Notes: generated by a model from the letters alone, not told the origin. Shown: positions 23,216 to 36,984, numbered from the stretch's first letter. The stretch: 64,000 nucleotides of DNA from Lichtheimia corymbifera B2541 (GCA_000697475.1 JNEU01000535.1:1-64000); one strand, 5' to 3'. Numbers and translations are program-made.

Positions 23216-25011
23216 TTAGAGCTCTTTGGAGTTGACTGGTTCAAGGACCTTTTGTTCTCTAGGTTTCCACCGGTCTTGTTGAATTAGCTCTTCATCTTCT
23301 TTACGTTGAGCATCAATAGCCACATATGCTTGTGTCAGGGCGCGCTCGGTGAACGATAATTCACGTATATGGTTGGTATCTTTGATGCACGATGATTGAA
23401 AATCCCAATCTTGGCCTTCAGCATAGTGTGAGAACGATAGATAGAGATCCGGCCACTTGTTTTTATCCCTCAAAAGACCCCCGTTCCACCATAGTGGTTG
23501 ACGATCGACACCTAGATGAAGCTGGTTGCCGCATACCATAGAGCCATCTGGTTGATCATCAAGACTGCCAATCACCGCCCCATAAGACTTGATGAATGCA
23601 TAAGGTGTTTGTACCATTTCAAACCCAATCCAGAACGACTATAGAGAGGCTATCAATGAGTCCAAGTTTTTGTCATGCAGGTAACATGGATACCTACTTC
23701 TTTGTCACCGTGCATGTGTTTATAGGTCACTTGATCTCGTTCACGAAAGTCATTCATCTTGCAGGTTGCCAACAGACCCAATAGCGCACGTTTCTTATCA
23801 ATGACCACGACGCCAGATTCTTGTTCATGGGCCGAGAGCAGTCGCCACCATCGAGTTTCACGCACAAATGAGCTCATGGTTGGTAAAAATGATGCGAGCC
23901 AATTTCGACCCACATCCCAGTTGGCAAAGAGAGTGCGATCATAAAAGAACAGGGCTCCAGTCTTACGATAGCCAGCATCATCAAAAAGCGTGTCCGGTTT
24001 CTTGAAAAAGAAGGTATCTGCATCCATAAGGATCACCTCTTGGAAGCTGCTTGCGAGAATAGCATAAGGTTTAAGTGCCCATCCACCGAATTTGGTAAAT
24101 TGGTCATTGATGCGATCCACCACAGCCACAGTGTGCACATTCTCAAACTCGGTCTCGAGATAAAGTTTGCGTGTAGGTGTCAGGTCGCCATCACGGATAT
24201 AAAACACTTGAATCGGTAATTGAGATTTGAGCACTTGACGAATCGCACGGATGGTTGTGGCTGCATATTGAAATTGATGGTTGCCGATACAAATCACGAT
24301 ACCACGTGATGATGTGGTATTGGTCAAATGAAATGCGTTGTTGTAAAAAGGTCGTAACCATGGATACAGAGTCTTCTCCAGTCGTCGATATAGCGACCAG
24401 GCGTCCTTGTATTGTGGATCAGATTCCAGATCAATGTCTCCTTTGGCAATCAATGGATCAAAGTATTGGAAAAGAGCCTTGAAGACACGTTGTTGATATG
24501 TTAAAGACTTGAAATCCGGCATTGTTTCTGGTGCTGTCAACAGATCTGCCACGATGGATTGACCAACCAATGCTGTTTGCATCGTATGCATATCCGCCTC
24601 TAATATACAGGATACAATTGAATAAGTAAACAACATCATAGATCATTAGAGTCAATATTACCTGTCCATGGTTTGATAGGCACAGGGACTGCAATATCAT
24701 GTGTAAACCTGAGATGTTCCATACCATCGTCGTCCGCGTGGATCACTAGAGGAGGATGCTTAGATCCAACAGCACGTCAATGTAGCAAAGATATATACAT
24801 TACCTGGTTCTATGACGGATCGTTTACTCTCAATGTGGTCTTTTTGTCTTGCCATGTGCTCATTGTCGTTGTCAACATGGAGTAGATCTGGAGGTGATCG
24901 CTGTTCGACTTTGCTGTAAGCTGGAATGTAAGGCTGTTGTGACCATAGCAATAAGAGACACAAGGCGAGTAGTGTCAAAGGTGCTATTCGTATCAAACGA
25001 GATTTTGGCAT
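23216..25011 (-). CDS. GT71 (MNN1-type) alpha-mannosyltransferase
   Basis: Four exons (25011-24804, 24745-24662, 24599-23698, 23638-23216) give 538 residues. It starts MPKSRLIRIAPLTLLALCLL, a type II membrane anchor, so it should be a Golgi lumenal enzyme. The catalytic part shows RGIVICIGNHQFQYAATTI, a metal-binding DAD in EVILMDADTFFF, and SGVVVIDK, all typical of GT71 Mnn1-like alpha-1,3-mannosyltransferases that extend N- and O-glycans. The frame remains open for 79 codons above the chosen start, but the Met at 25011 is the one that begins the basic-hydrophobic anchor. Confidence 0.88.
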
Positions 25012-26934
25012 AGAAGAATAAAGACGAATGGATTGAAAGAGAGAACAAGGAACGGGGTGTGCCTTGATGAAGGGTTGAAATTTACTGCTTTGCGTAACGT
25101 GGGCGAGCCACCCCCATTGTTGTGTTACCAATGCTGGCATGGCCCAGACCACATTGTCCCCATTGGCCATTTTAACCCCAAACAAGCATTGTTTGTCAAT
25201 ATCAAGTAGATAAGGTCGATAATCATTATTCGTGTTTCGTTGATGCAAACATCATCCCCTATCCACTTTATTTATGCTCATTGTCTTCTTGCTCAATTCT
25301 CTTTGTTCATCATGTCAAATGACTGCATGCACAACCTCCATTTGCAATGTAGTACAAGAAGCGTGTCTTTCGGTATGACTATTTTGGTTTTGAATGTCAC
25401 CAAAATACAAACCCAAGATGTATCGAACTATATTGCAATAGTCTCACTTGAACCGATTTGCTGGTTTATGGCTAGATGCTGTCATCTTCAATTAAGTGTC
25501 TCGGTCATATTCGCAATTTCCTCAAAACAGAAGTTCCAGAAAAACTGACTAATAGGTAAACAATGCTTCTAAAACCCGATGTAACCACAATTAAGCTGTG
25601 TATGAGAGAGCAACTCAAGGTACACCAACAGCATCTTGATGGCTGGTTGCTGCTAATACTGTAATTGAACCATGTATAGTAATACAAACATTGATATCTC
25701 AGTACCCAGTGTTCTATTATCTTCGTTGGCATGGATGCTGGAATCAGTGTGCTGGTTTCCTCATATTTACAACGGCCATGACGATAAGCATTGTATGCAC
25801 AACATGCACTCCGCCATGGCAATTGGAGTTCCACAAATGTAAGCATGTCCAATGTCTTTGTAGGGAAAGATTACCAATGCTGGTATTGCATGCATGCATC
25901 ATCTCACAGAAATCTGTAAGTGATGATGCATGGCTATTCTATTTGTATCAAGTCAATAAACATGGTAAGCACCTGAATGAGCGTGTCCTTATTGGGTAGT
26001 CTCCGAGTGTGTCTTATGCTTATTCCCCTGGGTATGTACACAATGATGGTTGGAAATTGACACATTGCTTATCAAAGCATGCTACAACAACTGATCCAAT
26101 ATGCCCCCTTTCCCTAAGATCACAATAATTGTTCCACTCACAATCCCGACATCACCTAAATGCAACCAATATCACTATAATGAAGTAAAAATTGCTGACC
26201 GATTCTCAAGGTTTATTTTATTGTCAATGTATTATCCTCATCTTGCTCTCGGAAAGCTTCTTCACCGAGTTTTACTACATCATCTACTTTCAATCTCAAC
26301 GACCTTATTTATTTGCTTAACGCAGTATAGGCGGGTTGACTACATATAATAAACGATCGAAGGTATCATTATAACGTTGTCTTTCATGTGATGCAGTGGA
26401 TGATCCTCTACCGTCTTTGCAACAACAACAATGTGCTCAGTGCCTCCCAGTGGTAATCAGCTGTTATACTGTTTTAAGGCAGATTTTATGGGTATAGGAT
26501 ACCTTATGTATTGGCCGTGTTAGTTTATGATCCCCTTCCAAAAGCTCCAAGTGATCAAGAGAGATATCGACTTTTTGTAGATATATTGGTTACATAATAC
26601 GTAGTAGTAGTAGCATTTGGGTTGTTTTCAGCACGCTCCAAAACGGTTCTATTCATATAACATGGTTACGACCAGAACACACAGTAAGTAGCCGAGAATG
26701 GTGATTGATGTTTTATTCTTCATAGGTTGAAATGTGATATGGATGCAATAGTTATCGACAAGTCATAGCGCTAATCATAAGGATTACTTGGGATCTAGTA
26801 ATTGCATGGATTTGGCGGGTGGGATGGACGAGGTAAGTCACAAGCGGACAGCTGCATCGGGGCCACCTTCTCTCTCTCTTTCTCTCTCAGCGTACCATTA
26901 CACTTTTCCTTCCTCTCCAACATAAAATATCACA
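25012..26934. other. Long intergenic region, nothing recognised
   Basis: About 1.9 kb between divergent genes. Only short frames without splice-linked continuity are present. The end nearest SMD2 has a pyrimidine-rich stretch (about 26868-26920). I cannot rule out a non-coding RNA. Confidence 0.4.
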
Positions 26935-27456
26935 ATGAGGTATGAAGTTACGTGATCTTCACTGAGTATTACGTTTATTGATGCGTGTATTATAGCACAA
27001 GTGGCAAGCCTAAATCAGAAATGACGGAGGAGGAGCTTCGTAAAATTGAAGAGGTCGAATTCAACACTGGCCCATTGTCTGTTCTTCAACAATCCGTCAA
27101 AAACAACAATCAGATCCTCATCAGCTGTCGCAACAACCACAAGATGCTTGCTCGCGTCAAAGCATTCGATCGACACTGCAATATGGTTCTTGAAAACGTC
27201 AAAGAGGTAGGAGATCGCGCAAGAGTACTATTGCGTGTCCAGAGCCTAACAACGTATCATAGATGTGGACTGAGACTCCAAGAACTGGCAAGGGATCCAA
27301 GGCTAAGCCTGTGAACAAGGATCGTTTCGTGAGCAAGATGTTTTTGCGTGGTGACTCAGTGGTGCTTGGTAAGTAAGGAGGAAGAAGAGGGCAAAAAGAT
27401 GTGAACATATGTATATTGACTTGGAATATTATCTAGTGTTGCGCAATACTGTGTAG
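26935..27456 (+). CDS. SMD2: Small nuclear ribonucleoprotein Sm D2
   Basis: Four exons (26935-26939, 26996-27206, 27263-27368, 27437-27456) give 113 residues. The first coding exon is only ATGAG; splicing to CACAAGT gives [11 protein letters not shown]. The protein carries the Sm fold typical of SmD2: [38 protein letters not shown] (Sm1), and [16 protein letters not shown] (Sm2). SmD2 sits in the heptameric ring on U1, U2, U4 and U5 snRNAs. The stop is 72 bp from the convergent ATG11 stop. Confidence 0.95.
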
Positions 27457-27527
27457 ATGAGGAAGGGAAAAGAATTATACAATACAATTTGCATATCAAA
27501 CTATTTCTCTAAGGAACAATCTTATTA

Positions 27528-30500
27528 TTATTGTTGTGGTTGGGTCCATGCAAGTGTAGGGCTTATCGCGTCTGTGTCTGTTGATCCAAAGTAACTATGA
27601 CGTCGTTCGCGACTTGAGGAAGGTGGTGAATTGGTAGGAACATAGCTGTGAACGACATTGCTTGTCGAAAGTGATGTGGGAAAGGAGGGACGTCGTCCAT
27701 GCAAGGGAGAACTGGGTGGGGCTGAAGTTGATGATTCACCAATGCTGGCTAAGCCGGTATCTTGTGCTGGTGGCGATTTTGGTATCATGGTATATGCACT
27801 TTCTTTGCCTTTGGATTTGTTGTTGCCACTGCTACTGCCTGCTTTACGCGACTGGCTCTTGTGATGGCTTTTACGATGATGAGCACTCTTCCAATTCTCG
27901 ACTTCAAGATGATAATATGTGAGACCATCGGCTAGCCCATAAGGATTAGATTGTGGATCCTATCATCGCCAAACATATAATTAGAGAACATGACAAATTT
28001 GGCATATCCAGTGTTATATCATACCGAAGTGACCGTAAGCTCTGTGATAGACGTAATTCGAGCTACCATCCATTCACGGTGTTGCATTTGTTGTTCGATT
28101 GTATCAGATGGCTTCAAAAAGTAATGTGGTGCATTAATGTTGAAAGCTGCCCATGGTTTCCCGGTCGAATTACGCGTTGGAAGGAATAAAGCAACATCCC
28201 CAACTTGAAAGCTATTATTAATGCATTAGCTATATCTTCGATATGCACACTAGTTTTTCTTTTACTTACTTGCGAAATGCAATCTTGTCACGGCTGTTGC
28301 TTGCAAGTTTGCTGTATTTCTCTACATCCACCACGTATCATTAGTACATCGAATCACGATCGCCATTGGATTTACCTTACCTTTGTATTCACGCTTCCAA
28401 CGGCGACTCATGTCATGAGCTTCCTTGACCTTTTCTCGGATGCGGTTCACAAATTTAACCGGGTCGATGCCCTTGGATGCTTGAAGCACGTTATTCCATA
28501 CAGCCATGTCGTCATCTTGGTCCGATACAATGATCCGTTTTGTAATTGCCATAGCTTCTTCCTCGTCAATAGAGAGTTGCAATTGATGGGTGAGCTCATA
28601 AAAGATGTCTTTGCGATATCCTTCAAGTTTCTCCGCCATGTGTGTTGTTATAAGTCGTAGCTCCTTGTATTCATCATCCAGGCGATGCATATCCGCTGCC
28701 AGCTGCTCGTACTCATGGTCAAGATCCGCCAATTGCTAATTATAGACAGAGTTTGCATTAGCTAAAAGAGCAAACAATCAAATGAATAATGAGCACTTAC
28801 ATTCTCTAGGCCTGTTTGATTTGAAGCTGCAGCCTCCATGCATGCTTTCAAATTATCAAGTAGCGATGATATATCCATTTCATTTGGCATGCGACCGTAC
28901 AATGACACCAGATCCACTAGTGCCACCTGGACTTCCTTTTGTTCATGCAGAGCCTATACATGCATTGTCAATTACATTGATGTCTTCATGTACTAAGACT
29001 CGTTCCTCACCTTTTCCAAGGCTTCTTGCTTGCTCATCCAATCATTCTCAGCGCGACTAACCATGTCCCGTGCTTTGGCCAGTTGTTGCTTGATATTATC
29101 ACGTGCTTGCTCAGTGTTATCCAGCTCTTGTAGTCGATTCTCAGTCTAACCATGCGTCAGCACTTTATACCACATGTGATAACCCAGCCTCCATTAATCA
29201 CATACCTCTTCCTTATAGCTGGCGTATTCTTTCTTTAACTGATCCAATTCCTGTGCAACGCTCGATTGTTCATCAACCGATGTCCTACTCTTGTCGGCAA
29301 GCTCCTTGATCTCCATGTCCTTCTTTTCCAGCTCCTTTTGGTGGGCTTTTCGCTCGTTGTCGATAACAGCTTCAAGCTCTTGTATCTATATCAATGCAGC
29401 TTAGTACGATAAAAATCCAAGTTGTTGAAGATTTGGTATTTACCTTTGCTTTGTAATCATCTTCAATGCTTGCCACCCGCATGTCAGCCAAATCGTCCTT
29501 AACTTGTGCTTCCTTGAGGAGCTACAATAGAGTATATTTATCAGTATGAAAAGAGTAACGATCCAATAAACAACATACGCTGCGACGATTGTACTCGTAA
29601 GTTTGCCGCTCCTCTTCCAGCAATTGTTCCAGCTCCTGGATTTGCAGCTTGAAATCTTCCCTTTCATTCTCCCACTTTATGAACATATATACATGAGTAA
29701 ATGTTATTCATCCCCTATGAATAATACATACCATTTCTTGCTCTGTATGCATCTGTTTTTGAAGATCGGTGATATATCGTTCTTGCTCTTTCACGGTCTC
29801 CTGAAGTTGACCCACGTCACGATTGGATGCTTCGTCGACCAAAGAATACTGAGATGATGTTCCTGATGATGGCGTTCCCGTTGTATTGCCTGGATCTTTG
29901 CTCTTGGTTGTCGATTCAATGCGATAACTGTTCTGTAAGGCTTTTTCCAGTGATGCAATGCGTGCTTCATAATTCTATGAAAGATATAGTCAGATCATCT
30001 CTCAGATGATGTGTCGCAAGCTTCATAGTATTACCTTGAGTCGTTCTTCTGCATGTTCCAGTGCTCTCGATTTTTGTTGCAACTCGATTTGGCTTGCATT
30101 GAATGACATGAGCACCTTTTCTTTGGAAAACTTGTCCGATGGCTCACTCATTAGACGCGATTCTGATACACTGGAAAAGACTACGTTCCATCGTCAGGAT
30201 TTTGTATAATAATAATACAGGAATAGTACGTACATGATGTTTCCACCGCCTTGAGAAATTCAGCCTTGAGACCATCCAGCTCTTGGGACATGGTATGGAG
30301 TAGATCAATGAACCTTTCGCTCCCACCAACAACTCCGGATTCTTGAAGCTGAGATCTATGGATACTCAATATAAGTAGATGCTCCTCTTCCATCACTTGC
30401 ACTATATACAAACCTAGCTGAACGAGATGATGCGGATTCTTCAAGCGATTGCTTTCCAATTTTTGGAGAAGAAGGGGATGTTCGACGTCTGTTCTTGATA

Positions 30501-32728
30501 TCTAGGCGCGGTGATCCAGGCTGAGTTGGTGATGCTGCATAATATTGGCCAAGTATCCGAACAAAATCTGACAATTGCAAGTAAGGATCACATCAATCCA
30601 TGAGCTCCCAGCCTTTACTTACCAATGACATCGCTGCGGCTAATTTCAGGTCGGTCGCTCTCGAGGTGAACCGTGGATATCTCACAATGCGGGGTAGTGT
30701 CGTTTTCAACTACTAGGATGACTTGGAGTTAGATAACAGCACGCAGCGGATAATAATACCACAATTTCCACTTACTTGAAACCTTGAATGGTAGCATTCC
30801 AATGTATTTACGCAAGAATCTGTCTCGACGTTTTTGCTCCTTTGTGCGATAGCTTGCCAAGAGGTCCGCTGTTGCGTTTGCATTTTCCAAGAGGATCTAC
30901 AATGATGATCATCAGTAACACTGTCAATCGTTGTAACCTTCTTATCACGCTTACCGTTGAGTATTCTTTCCGACGTGCCATTTCCAATAGTAGGTATGCC
31001 TAGAGGACCATGTTGTAGGTTTGGTTACAATACTAATGTAATTGCTCGGCTCTGGATTACTTACATAAGCATAGATCACTTCCTCTGCGACCTCCAAGCT
31101 CCTTCCGCCATTCGTGCGCTTATAATCAGCCTTCCACTTTCGTATTGATTCCACATAAGACATGACGCTGGCAATATCGCTTTGCAAATCGGATACTCGG
31201 TGCATATACTCGAGAAAGCGAACAACACTTTGCCGTTTTGCTCCAATCAAATCTGCAGCTTTACGTCGAATACGCTTCTCATAGGCGATTATCTTTGGTA
31301 TTTCCTCATTGATATACATGACTGCCAAGTCGTAAATCATCTTGAATTGATCTCGTGCCTCCGTTGAAGGTGTTGTGGATGAAGAAAACGATGATGATGA
31401 TAAAGCAACTGAATCATTGATGTCGGGAATTTGGTTGGTGAGAGATGTGATGGGTATATTGATGAGGCGTGAGACTTTGGTGAAAACACGATTGACATTG
31501 CGATTGATCTGATCACTGAGAAAGTGTGCCTTCTCTTGTACTCCTTGAATATCAGAGACGCCTGCGTCAAGTGATAATGGATCTTGATTATCGGTGATTT
31601 GTTGCTGTAATTCATTCGCATGGTGATGAAGCATGCTGGCACCTGATCGAAGTTCTTGCAATTCATGCTCGAGAGTTGTACAGAATTCACGTGATCGATT
31701 CTTTGATGTTTCAAGTTCTTCAATATCCAAATAATCCATCAACGTTCGTTGTGATCGAGTTTCACCAAGAGCCTGCAAGATGGCCGGATGTATGCGGATG
31801 CTTTTCAGAATGCGTATATTCATATCAGCTGCATCGGTCAGTGTTGATTGTTTGGTGAGATCCTTCTGAACACCTGAAGAGAGTGAAGAGACGCTTTCTT
31901 CTGCGATGGTATTGTGTGACCTGAGATTCGTCATGGCAACGTTCAGCGCCATCCATTGCTTCTTTTGCTCCTCAACCACCCTTTGTGCAAGCCGAGTATG
32001 AATGACGATAACCTCTATCAGGCTCTAAAATAATATTAGCGTCATGACCAGGAAGGGACTACGCTTATCTTCTTCTTACTCACCTGAGCACACGTGTCAA
32101 AATGTGAGAATAGACTCAAGTAGAGTTTGCAAGTGTAACCAAGGTCATTGCTTTGCACATCTTTGATTTTCTCCAATACAGAACGTGAAGCTGCATCTAC
32201 ATTGGAATAAAGGTGTGAGCAACGGGTTGTTATCATACATACACAAAAAGAGAAGAAGAGGAATTACCATCAAAGCAACGGATCTCTGGCTCGAGTCTTG
32301 GCGTTCCCTCGTCGATAAGCTTCAACATTTGTTCTTCAGAAGCTGACAGATATTCTCGATCGTATACAAAGACAATGTATTCTTCCTAATTTTTATTGTA
32401 AGCATTCGTCAAGGAAACCATAGCCATAGCAACACTCACTCACACTCACTCATTCACTTACTTGTCCTGAAGCTGTCGTCACCTCCTTGACATTCGTTTC
32501 TTTGACTTGCGTTCCAAAGCTTGTCATGAGAATCTGACGCTCAATTTCGATGCCGGTGCATTGCCGCACTTTTGTCTTAAAAGCATCAAGACTATAAGGA
32601 GAGCATTAGCCAGAGTGTTTTGACAATAAAGGACGTTGAACGCTGCGGCGAAAAAGAGGTTACCTGTCTATAATGTCGGTATTGTCCCATGACACTTGAC
32701 AGCCTGTTTCGGAACGATACAGTTGCAT
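27528..32728 (-). CDS. ATG11: Autophagy-related protein 11 (selective autophagy scaffold)
   Basis: I could trace 21 exons joining in frame to about 1324 residues, starting at 32728 ([14 protein letters not shown]). The N-terminus (SLDAFKTKV..., [13 protein letters not shown]) is the ubiquitin-like region of Atg11/FIP200. The largest exon (32024-31065, 320 codons) and those after it are coiled coil. The C-terminal part has the Atg11 claw signature [14 protein letters not shown] and [14 protein letters not shown], then [19 protein letters not shown]. Atg11 links cargo receptors to the Atg1 kinase. The last 80 residues are Ser/Pro-rich. Introns are all short (about 50-100 nt). This is the most intron-rich gene of the window. 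Confidence 0.93.
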
Positions 32729-33632
32729 GGCGATCGTAATGTCGTTGAGATGCGGGACAGTGTGTGTGTATGGGCGTGTGTGTGCGTTGAAAGTGTAAAG
32801 GCGAGAATAAAAGAGGATGAAGCTTCACAACTTTGGCGCATGACGATGATGATATCCCCGACCAAGGCTTGTTAGTTCCTTTTATGGACAATGCTTTTGG
32901 GTGTGAGTCTCTTGAGAGGTCAGTCATGTTGCATAAACGAGCAGGTGTTGCATCAAATGTTCTCATTCAGCTAACACGTTTGTTTCAAGCTTCTTTTATA
33001 TTCTTTGTTTTGATCTTCTCATTATACTTTCTTATCGCACTATGATGTTGTTCATCGTCTCCCTCTCCCTGCTACTATTACGCCACTTGGATAACATGTA
33101 CTATAGCTTTCTTCTTAGTAAACTAAGCCGTGGTTCACACGCACGTTATCATTGGTGGTGGTGGTTCAATGTTATGAATTATATTTGAGGTCTTGCTGAT
33201 GGAGAAGAGGAGGATGGATATAATTTGAATCGCCCGTTGACGCCGCCCCAGTCTCGGGTGCGATTTTCATAAGAGCCTACGGAGCCCTGGCTATGCTGCA
33301 TTCGTGATCCATGTTGTTAATATCGAATCAGCAGTTGTCATGGCAACCATGGATGGTGTCTTTGTACTGCCTAACAATGATGCTTGTTTTTAGAATTATC
33401 ATGGCAGGTATGATAACTGAAATGAGATCACAAATTTAGATTGCTTTGACAGATCAAGGATCTAGCAACCTGGCTTGCGCGTTTATGCTTCACCCTATTT
33501 CAACATGTTGTAGTACCGTAATAAGTTGCATGATTAACAATATGTATATTATCCGGGATCAATGAGGGAGTACATGCATACAAAATAGACTATTGATAAT
33601 CTTCTATTCTAGATCATTTACATGCTCGTCGT
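32729..33632. other. Upstream region of ATG11, nothing recognised
   Basis: No supported gene. A run of TG/CA dinucleotides (about 32760-32788) lies in the ATG11 leader. Confidence 0.4.
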
Positions 33633-33947
33633 CTATTTCTCCATATGTTGCGTGCTATCATTGGCGGCCTGTCGCTGAGACATGCGTGCGTCTCGTGCAC
33701 GGATCGAATCTTCAAAGAACTTCACGAGAGCTGCTGGATCTCCTCGGTCGGCTATCTCTCTGTATCGTCGAAAATGCTCTTCGCTAACCACCTTTTTGAT
33801 TTCCACGTCAAAACCTTTCATGTGTTGTTCAATCTCTTCCAACTTTGCTAAACTGCGATCTATGGACTGTTGCCTCCATAACCGGGCTTCTGCAAGGCGC
33901 TCCATTTCGGCCAAGTCGTCTGCCATTTGTGCTAGGTCTTCTGCCAT
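33633..33947 (-). CDS. Small coiled-coil protein, unknown
   Basis: An unbroken frame of 104 residues, highly charged and helical: MAEDLAQMADDLAEMERLAEA, then KLEEIEQHMKGFDVEIKKVV and EEHFRRYREIADRGDP. The frame stays open for a further 38 codons upstream without another in-frame ATG, so a short 5' exon may be missing; I could not place it. Amphipathic helices of this size occur in subunits of trafficking, kinetochore and BLOC-type complexes, but I recognise no specific family. Codon content and helical periodicity make it more likely real than not. Confidence 0.55.
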   Translation of the reverse strand: MAEDLAQMADDLAEMERLAEARLWRQQSIDRSLAKLEEIEQHMKGFDVEIKKVVSEEHFRRYREIADRGDPAALVKFFEDSIRARDARMSQRQAANDSTQHMEK

Positions 33948-35443
33948 TTGCGCTAGGTATCCCTCACGAGTTGCATCCAGATCAGTGAGATTGGTGGCAA
34001 TGCTAGTTTTATGTGCATAGTTGTGGTAGTAGTAACGCGTTGTGGAATAAAGTCAGCCAAGTCGTTTCATTCAAAGTGTAAAGACACCCTACAATTGATC
34101 AGAATCGCCTCAGCAATCATCGATTGAAATACATGCAATATCAAAGTTGCACAATGCGGGTGGTGGTGGTGGTGGTGGCAACCTCTAAGAGATGAACATC
34201 ATTAATGCTAACAATCTTCCACGTGATTAAACAGCTTGCGTTCACGTTTTAATCTTCGATATTGGTAACTTTATTAAAAGACGAACAAAGAAACTTGCAG
34301 CTTGTAGTTCTATTTGGGTATAAAGCCTGGTTGGTTAAGAATAGGGACAAACAATATGTATGTAATATGCTATGGGCAACGTTAACAATGAAACGATCGC
34401 TGGAACGGTGATTAAAGTAAATTACCCCAATGGCTGTGGGTAGGATTATCGTGATTATGGCGCCCAGGCAGCTGCCTATGATTTATTCAGCCTTTTGAAA
34501 CCATCAGCTTATAACCATTAACTAAAGTAGATTGGAAAGCTATGTTGGACTCACCAACATGGGTGCTCAAAACGTATATTACCAAGAGATTTGGGTATGG
34601 CAATCTTTATATTTTCATGTGCAAACCATTGTATGTAAGCAGCTCTTGATTGCCAATATTGATCGGCGGGTAACAAACAATGATTACTGTTTCCAGACTA
34701 GCTGTTACGCTGTTTTTTACTTGATTGCGCGCACCGAGCTCGTGGATGATGCGAGCTCCGATCATTCCTTTTCTTCCTTGTGAAACAGCAACTATGAATC
34801 GGAGGAGGAGTTAAATGATCGTATATGGGATGTGGAGACGGAGAGCCGATCGTTTTGTCCTCCGTAAATGAACTTTATTATGAACGAGTGATACATCTTT
34901 GTGATTCTTTTGCAAGGCATATTGGAATAGCATTGTATTGAAGGGTGAGGGATCATAGATGGGCTATTATAAATCCAGGTACCAGGTAAAGGCGGTTCTT
35001 TTCTTCCTCCGTTTTCCACTAATAAAGTACCTGAACACGCTTTGGCGCGCCGCTGGTCCACTTCCGCTGGTCCGCGCTGGTAAATGAAACCATTTGTTAT
35101 ATGAAAATCACAATAGAGAAAACAGCGACTATCCTATCCTCACTACTATAGCAACGGGTTGCTTTCCAGTGTACATGATATGTTAGCGAGATACATGGCG
35201 CATTGGTCAATCTATATATGGTGGTAATGATCAAGTGCCGAGATTTGGGTCAAAGGGAGCATGAGTCGCATGCGAAATATGGGAAGCACCGTGGTACATC
35301 CATTTACACATTATTAAGCGCAAAGCCTATAATAAGATCTGTCAATAGTAAAGACCTCGATTTTTTTGGACGGGATCCCTTTTCGCCTCTTTCTTTCTTT
35401 TTTTCTATCTTCAAAACACTCGTCGTTTATTCACTTTTCAGCA
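33948..35443. other. Long intergenic region, nothing recognised
   Basis: About 1.5 kb with no coding pattern. A (GGT)n run lies at about 34160-34178. The last 60 bp before the G-alpha start are pyrimidine-rich. Confidence 0.4.
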
Positions 35444-36984
35444 ATGGGCAACAATCACAGTGCCAACAAAAGCAAAGCGATCGATAAGCAAATCAAACGA
35501 GATCAGAAACGGCTCAATCGCGAAGTCAAGATTCTTTTGCTCGGTAAATATGACAGCTTTTGTCGCGTTTATTTCATTAGCTGATGTATATGACTCAATA
35601 TCAGGTGCTGGCGATTCGGGCAAATCTACAGTACTAAAACAAATGCGCCTAATCCACGCATCCGGATTCTCAGCAGCTGAACGAGAAGCCTTTCGTATGG
35701 TGATCTTTGGCAATATTGTGGCAGCTATGCAGTCGCTGCTCGAGTCGATGACTGAAATGCAATTAACGCTTCAAAACCAAGCCAACTGGGTAACTTGCAT
35801 TAAAAAGAGTTGATGAGGAGTCATATTATATGCTGACACGTGCTATCCTGACCCCCTTGATTATCATATTAGCCATACATCTCACTCTTTGAAAACCTAC
35901 CTATCCTCAGACAAGGCATGCCATATCCCCAGGAATATTTACAACCATTGAAATCTTTATGGGCGGATGAGGGTATCCAGGATACGTTCAGGCGTGGCAA
36001 CACATTTGCACTCTCGGATAATGTACAATTGTAAGACGGGTTACAGTGACACATTGATAACATCGGATGATGATGACTGATCGCAAGTCTTATCCCGCAG
36101 CTTTTACGACCACATTGATCGCGTCTTCAGGCCCGACTATAGCCCGACAGATCAAGACATCATTCAATGTCGCATAAAAACCACAGGTAAGGACGAGGCG
36201 GATGTTTAATATACAAGGTTGGGTATGCCAAGCTAAATTGCATCATGCTACTAAGGTATTGTCGAGACGACCTTTCGAAATGGCCCCATCATTTATCGCA
36301 TGTGTGACGTCGGTGGTCAACGAAGTGAACGCAAAAAGTGGATACATTGCTTTGAGAACGTGGCATCCGTATTATTTGTGGTAGCTGTCAGTGGATACGA
36401 TTGCTGTTTAGTCGAGGATCGTGATTCTGTAAGTAACAAATGTGAATTTCTCATGGGGGTGGTGGTGACAAGGAAAAAGACTTCATTTCTCACCTTCAAA
36501 TCTCTTTCAGAATCAGGTACAAATGCAAATGGGATATAAAAGGAAAGATCGGAATACTGACCGAATGTAACTCCAAAGATGTACGAAGCCCTCATGCTAT
36601 TTGACCAGATATGCAATTCGCAATGGTTTACCAACACGTCCATGATCCTGTTTTTAAACAAGGTTGATATTTTCAAAAAGAAGATTCGTCGCTCACCTAT
36701 CAAGCATTATTTTCCTGATTACTCAGGTAACCCCAAGAATATGATGATGCATCGATGCATGATTTCTCGTTTATTAACATGTGCTTGTTATTGTAGGTCC
36801 GTCAAAGAGTTACGAGCATGCCATTGACTATTTCCGTAAAAGGTTCGAGCTGCTTAATCGAAATACCAAGAAACAAATCTACGTGCATTACACAGTGGCC
36901 ACTGATACCCAGCTCTTGGGCCATGTGATGAACTCTGTATCTGACAGCATTCTCCACGAAAACGTTCAAACACTTTTATTATAG
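35444..36984 (+). CDS. Heterotrimeric G-protein alpha subunit (divergent)
   Basis: Eight exons (35444-35543, 35605-35789, 35873-36030, 36101-36186, 36256-36428, 36511-36516, 36579-36726, 36797-36984) give 347 residues. It starts MGNN, so Gly2 could be myristoylated. G1 is GAGDSGKST (34-42), switch I CRIKTTGIVETTF, G3 DVGGQ (194-198), G4 NKVD (263-266). G5 reads TVATD (318-322), where most G-alphas have TCAT. G1 has Asp in place of the usual Glu. The sixth exon is only AATCAG; it restores the conserved N-x-M-x-EALMLFD pattern. The C-terminus (VQTLLL) lacks the usual receptor-coupling Cys-Gly-Leu end. Likely relays signals from a 7TM receptor. Confidence 0.92.
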
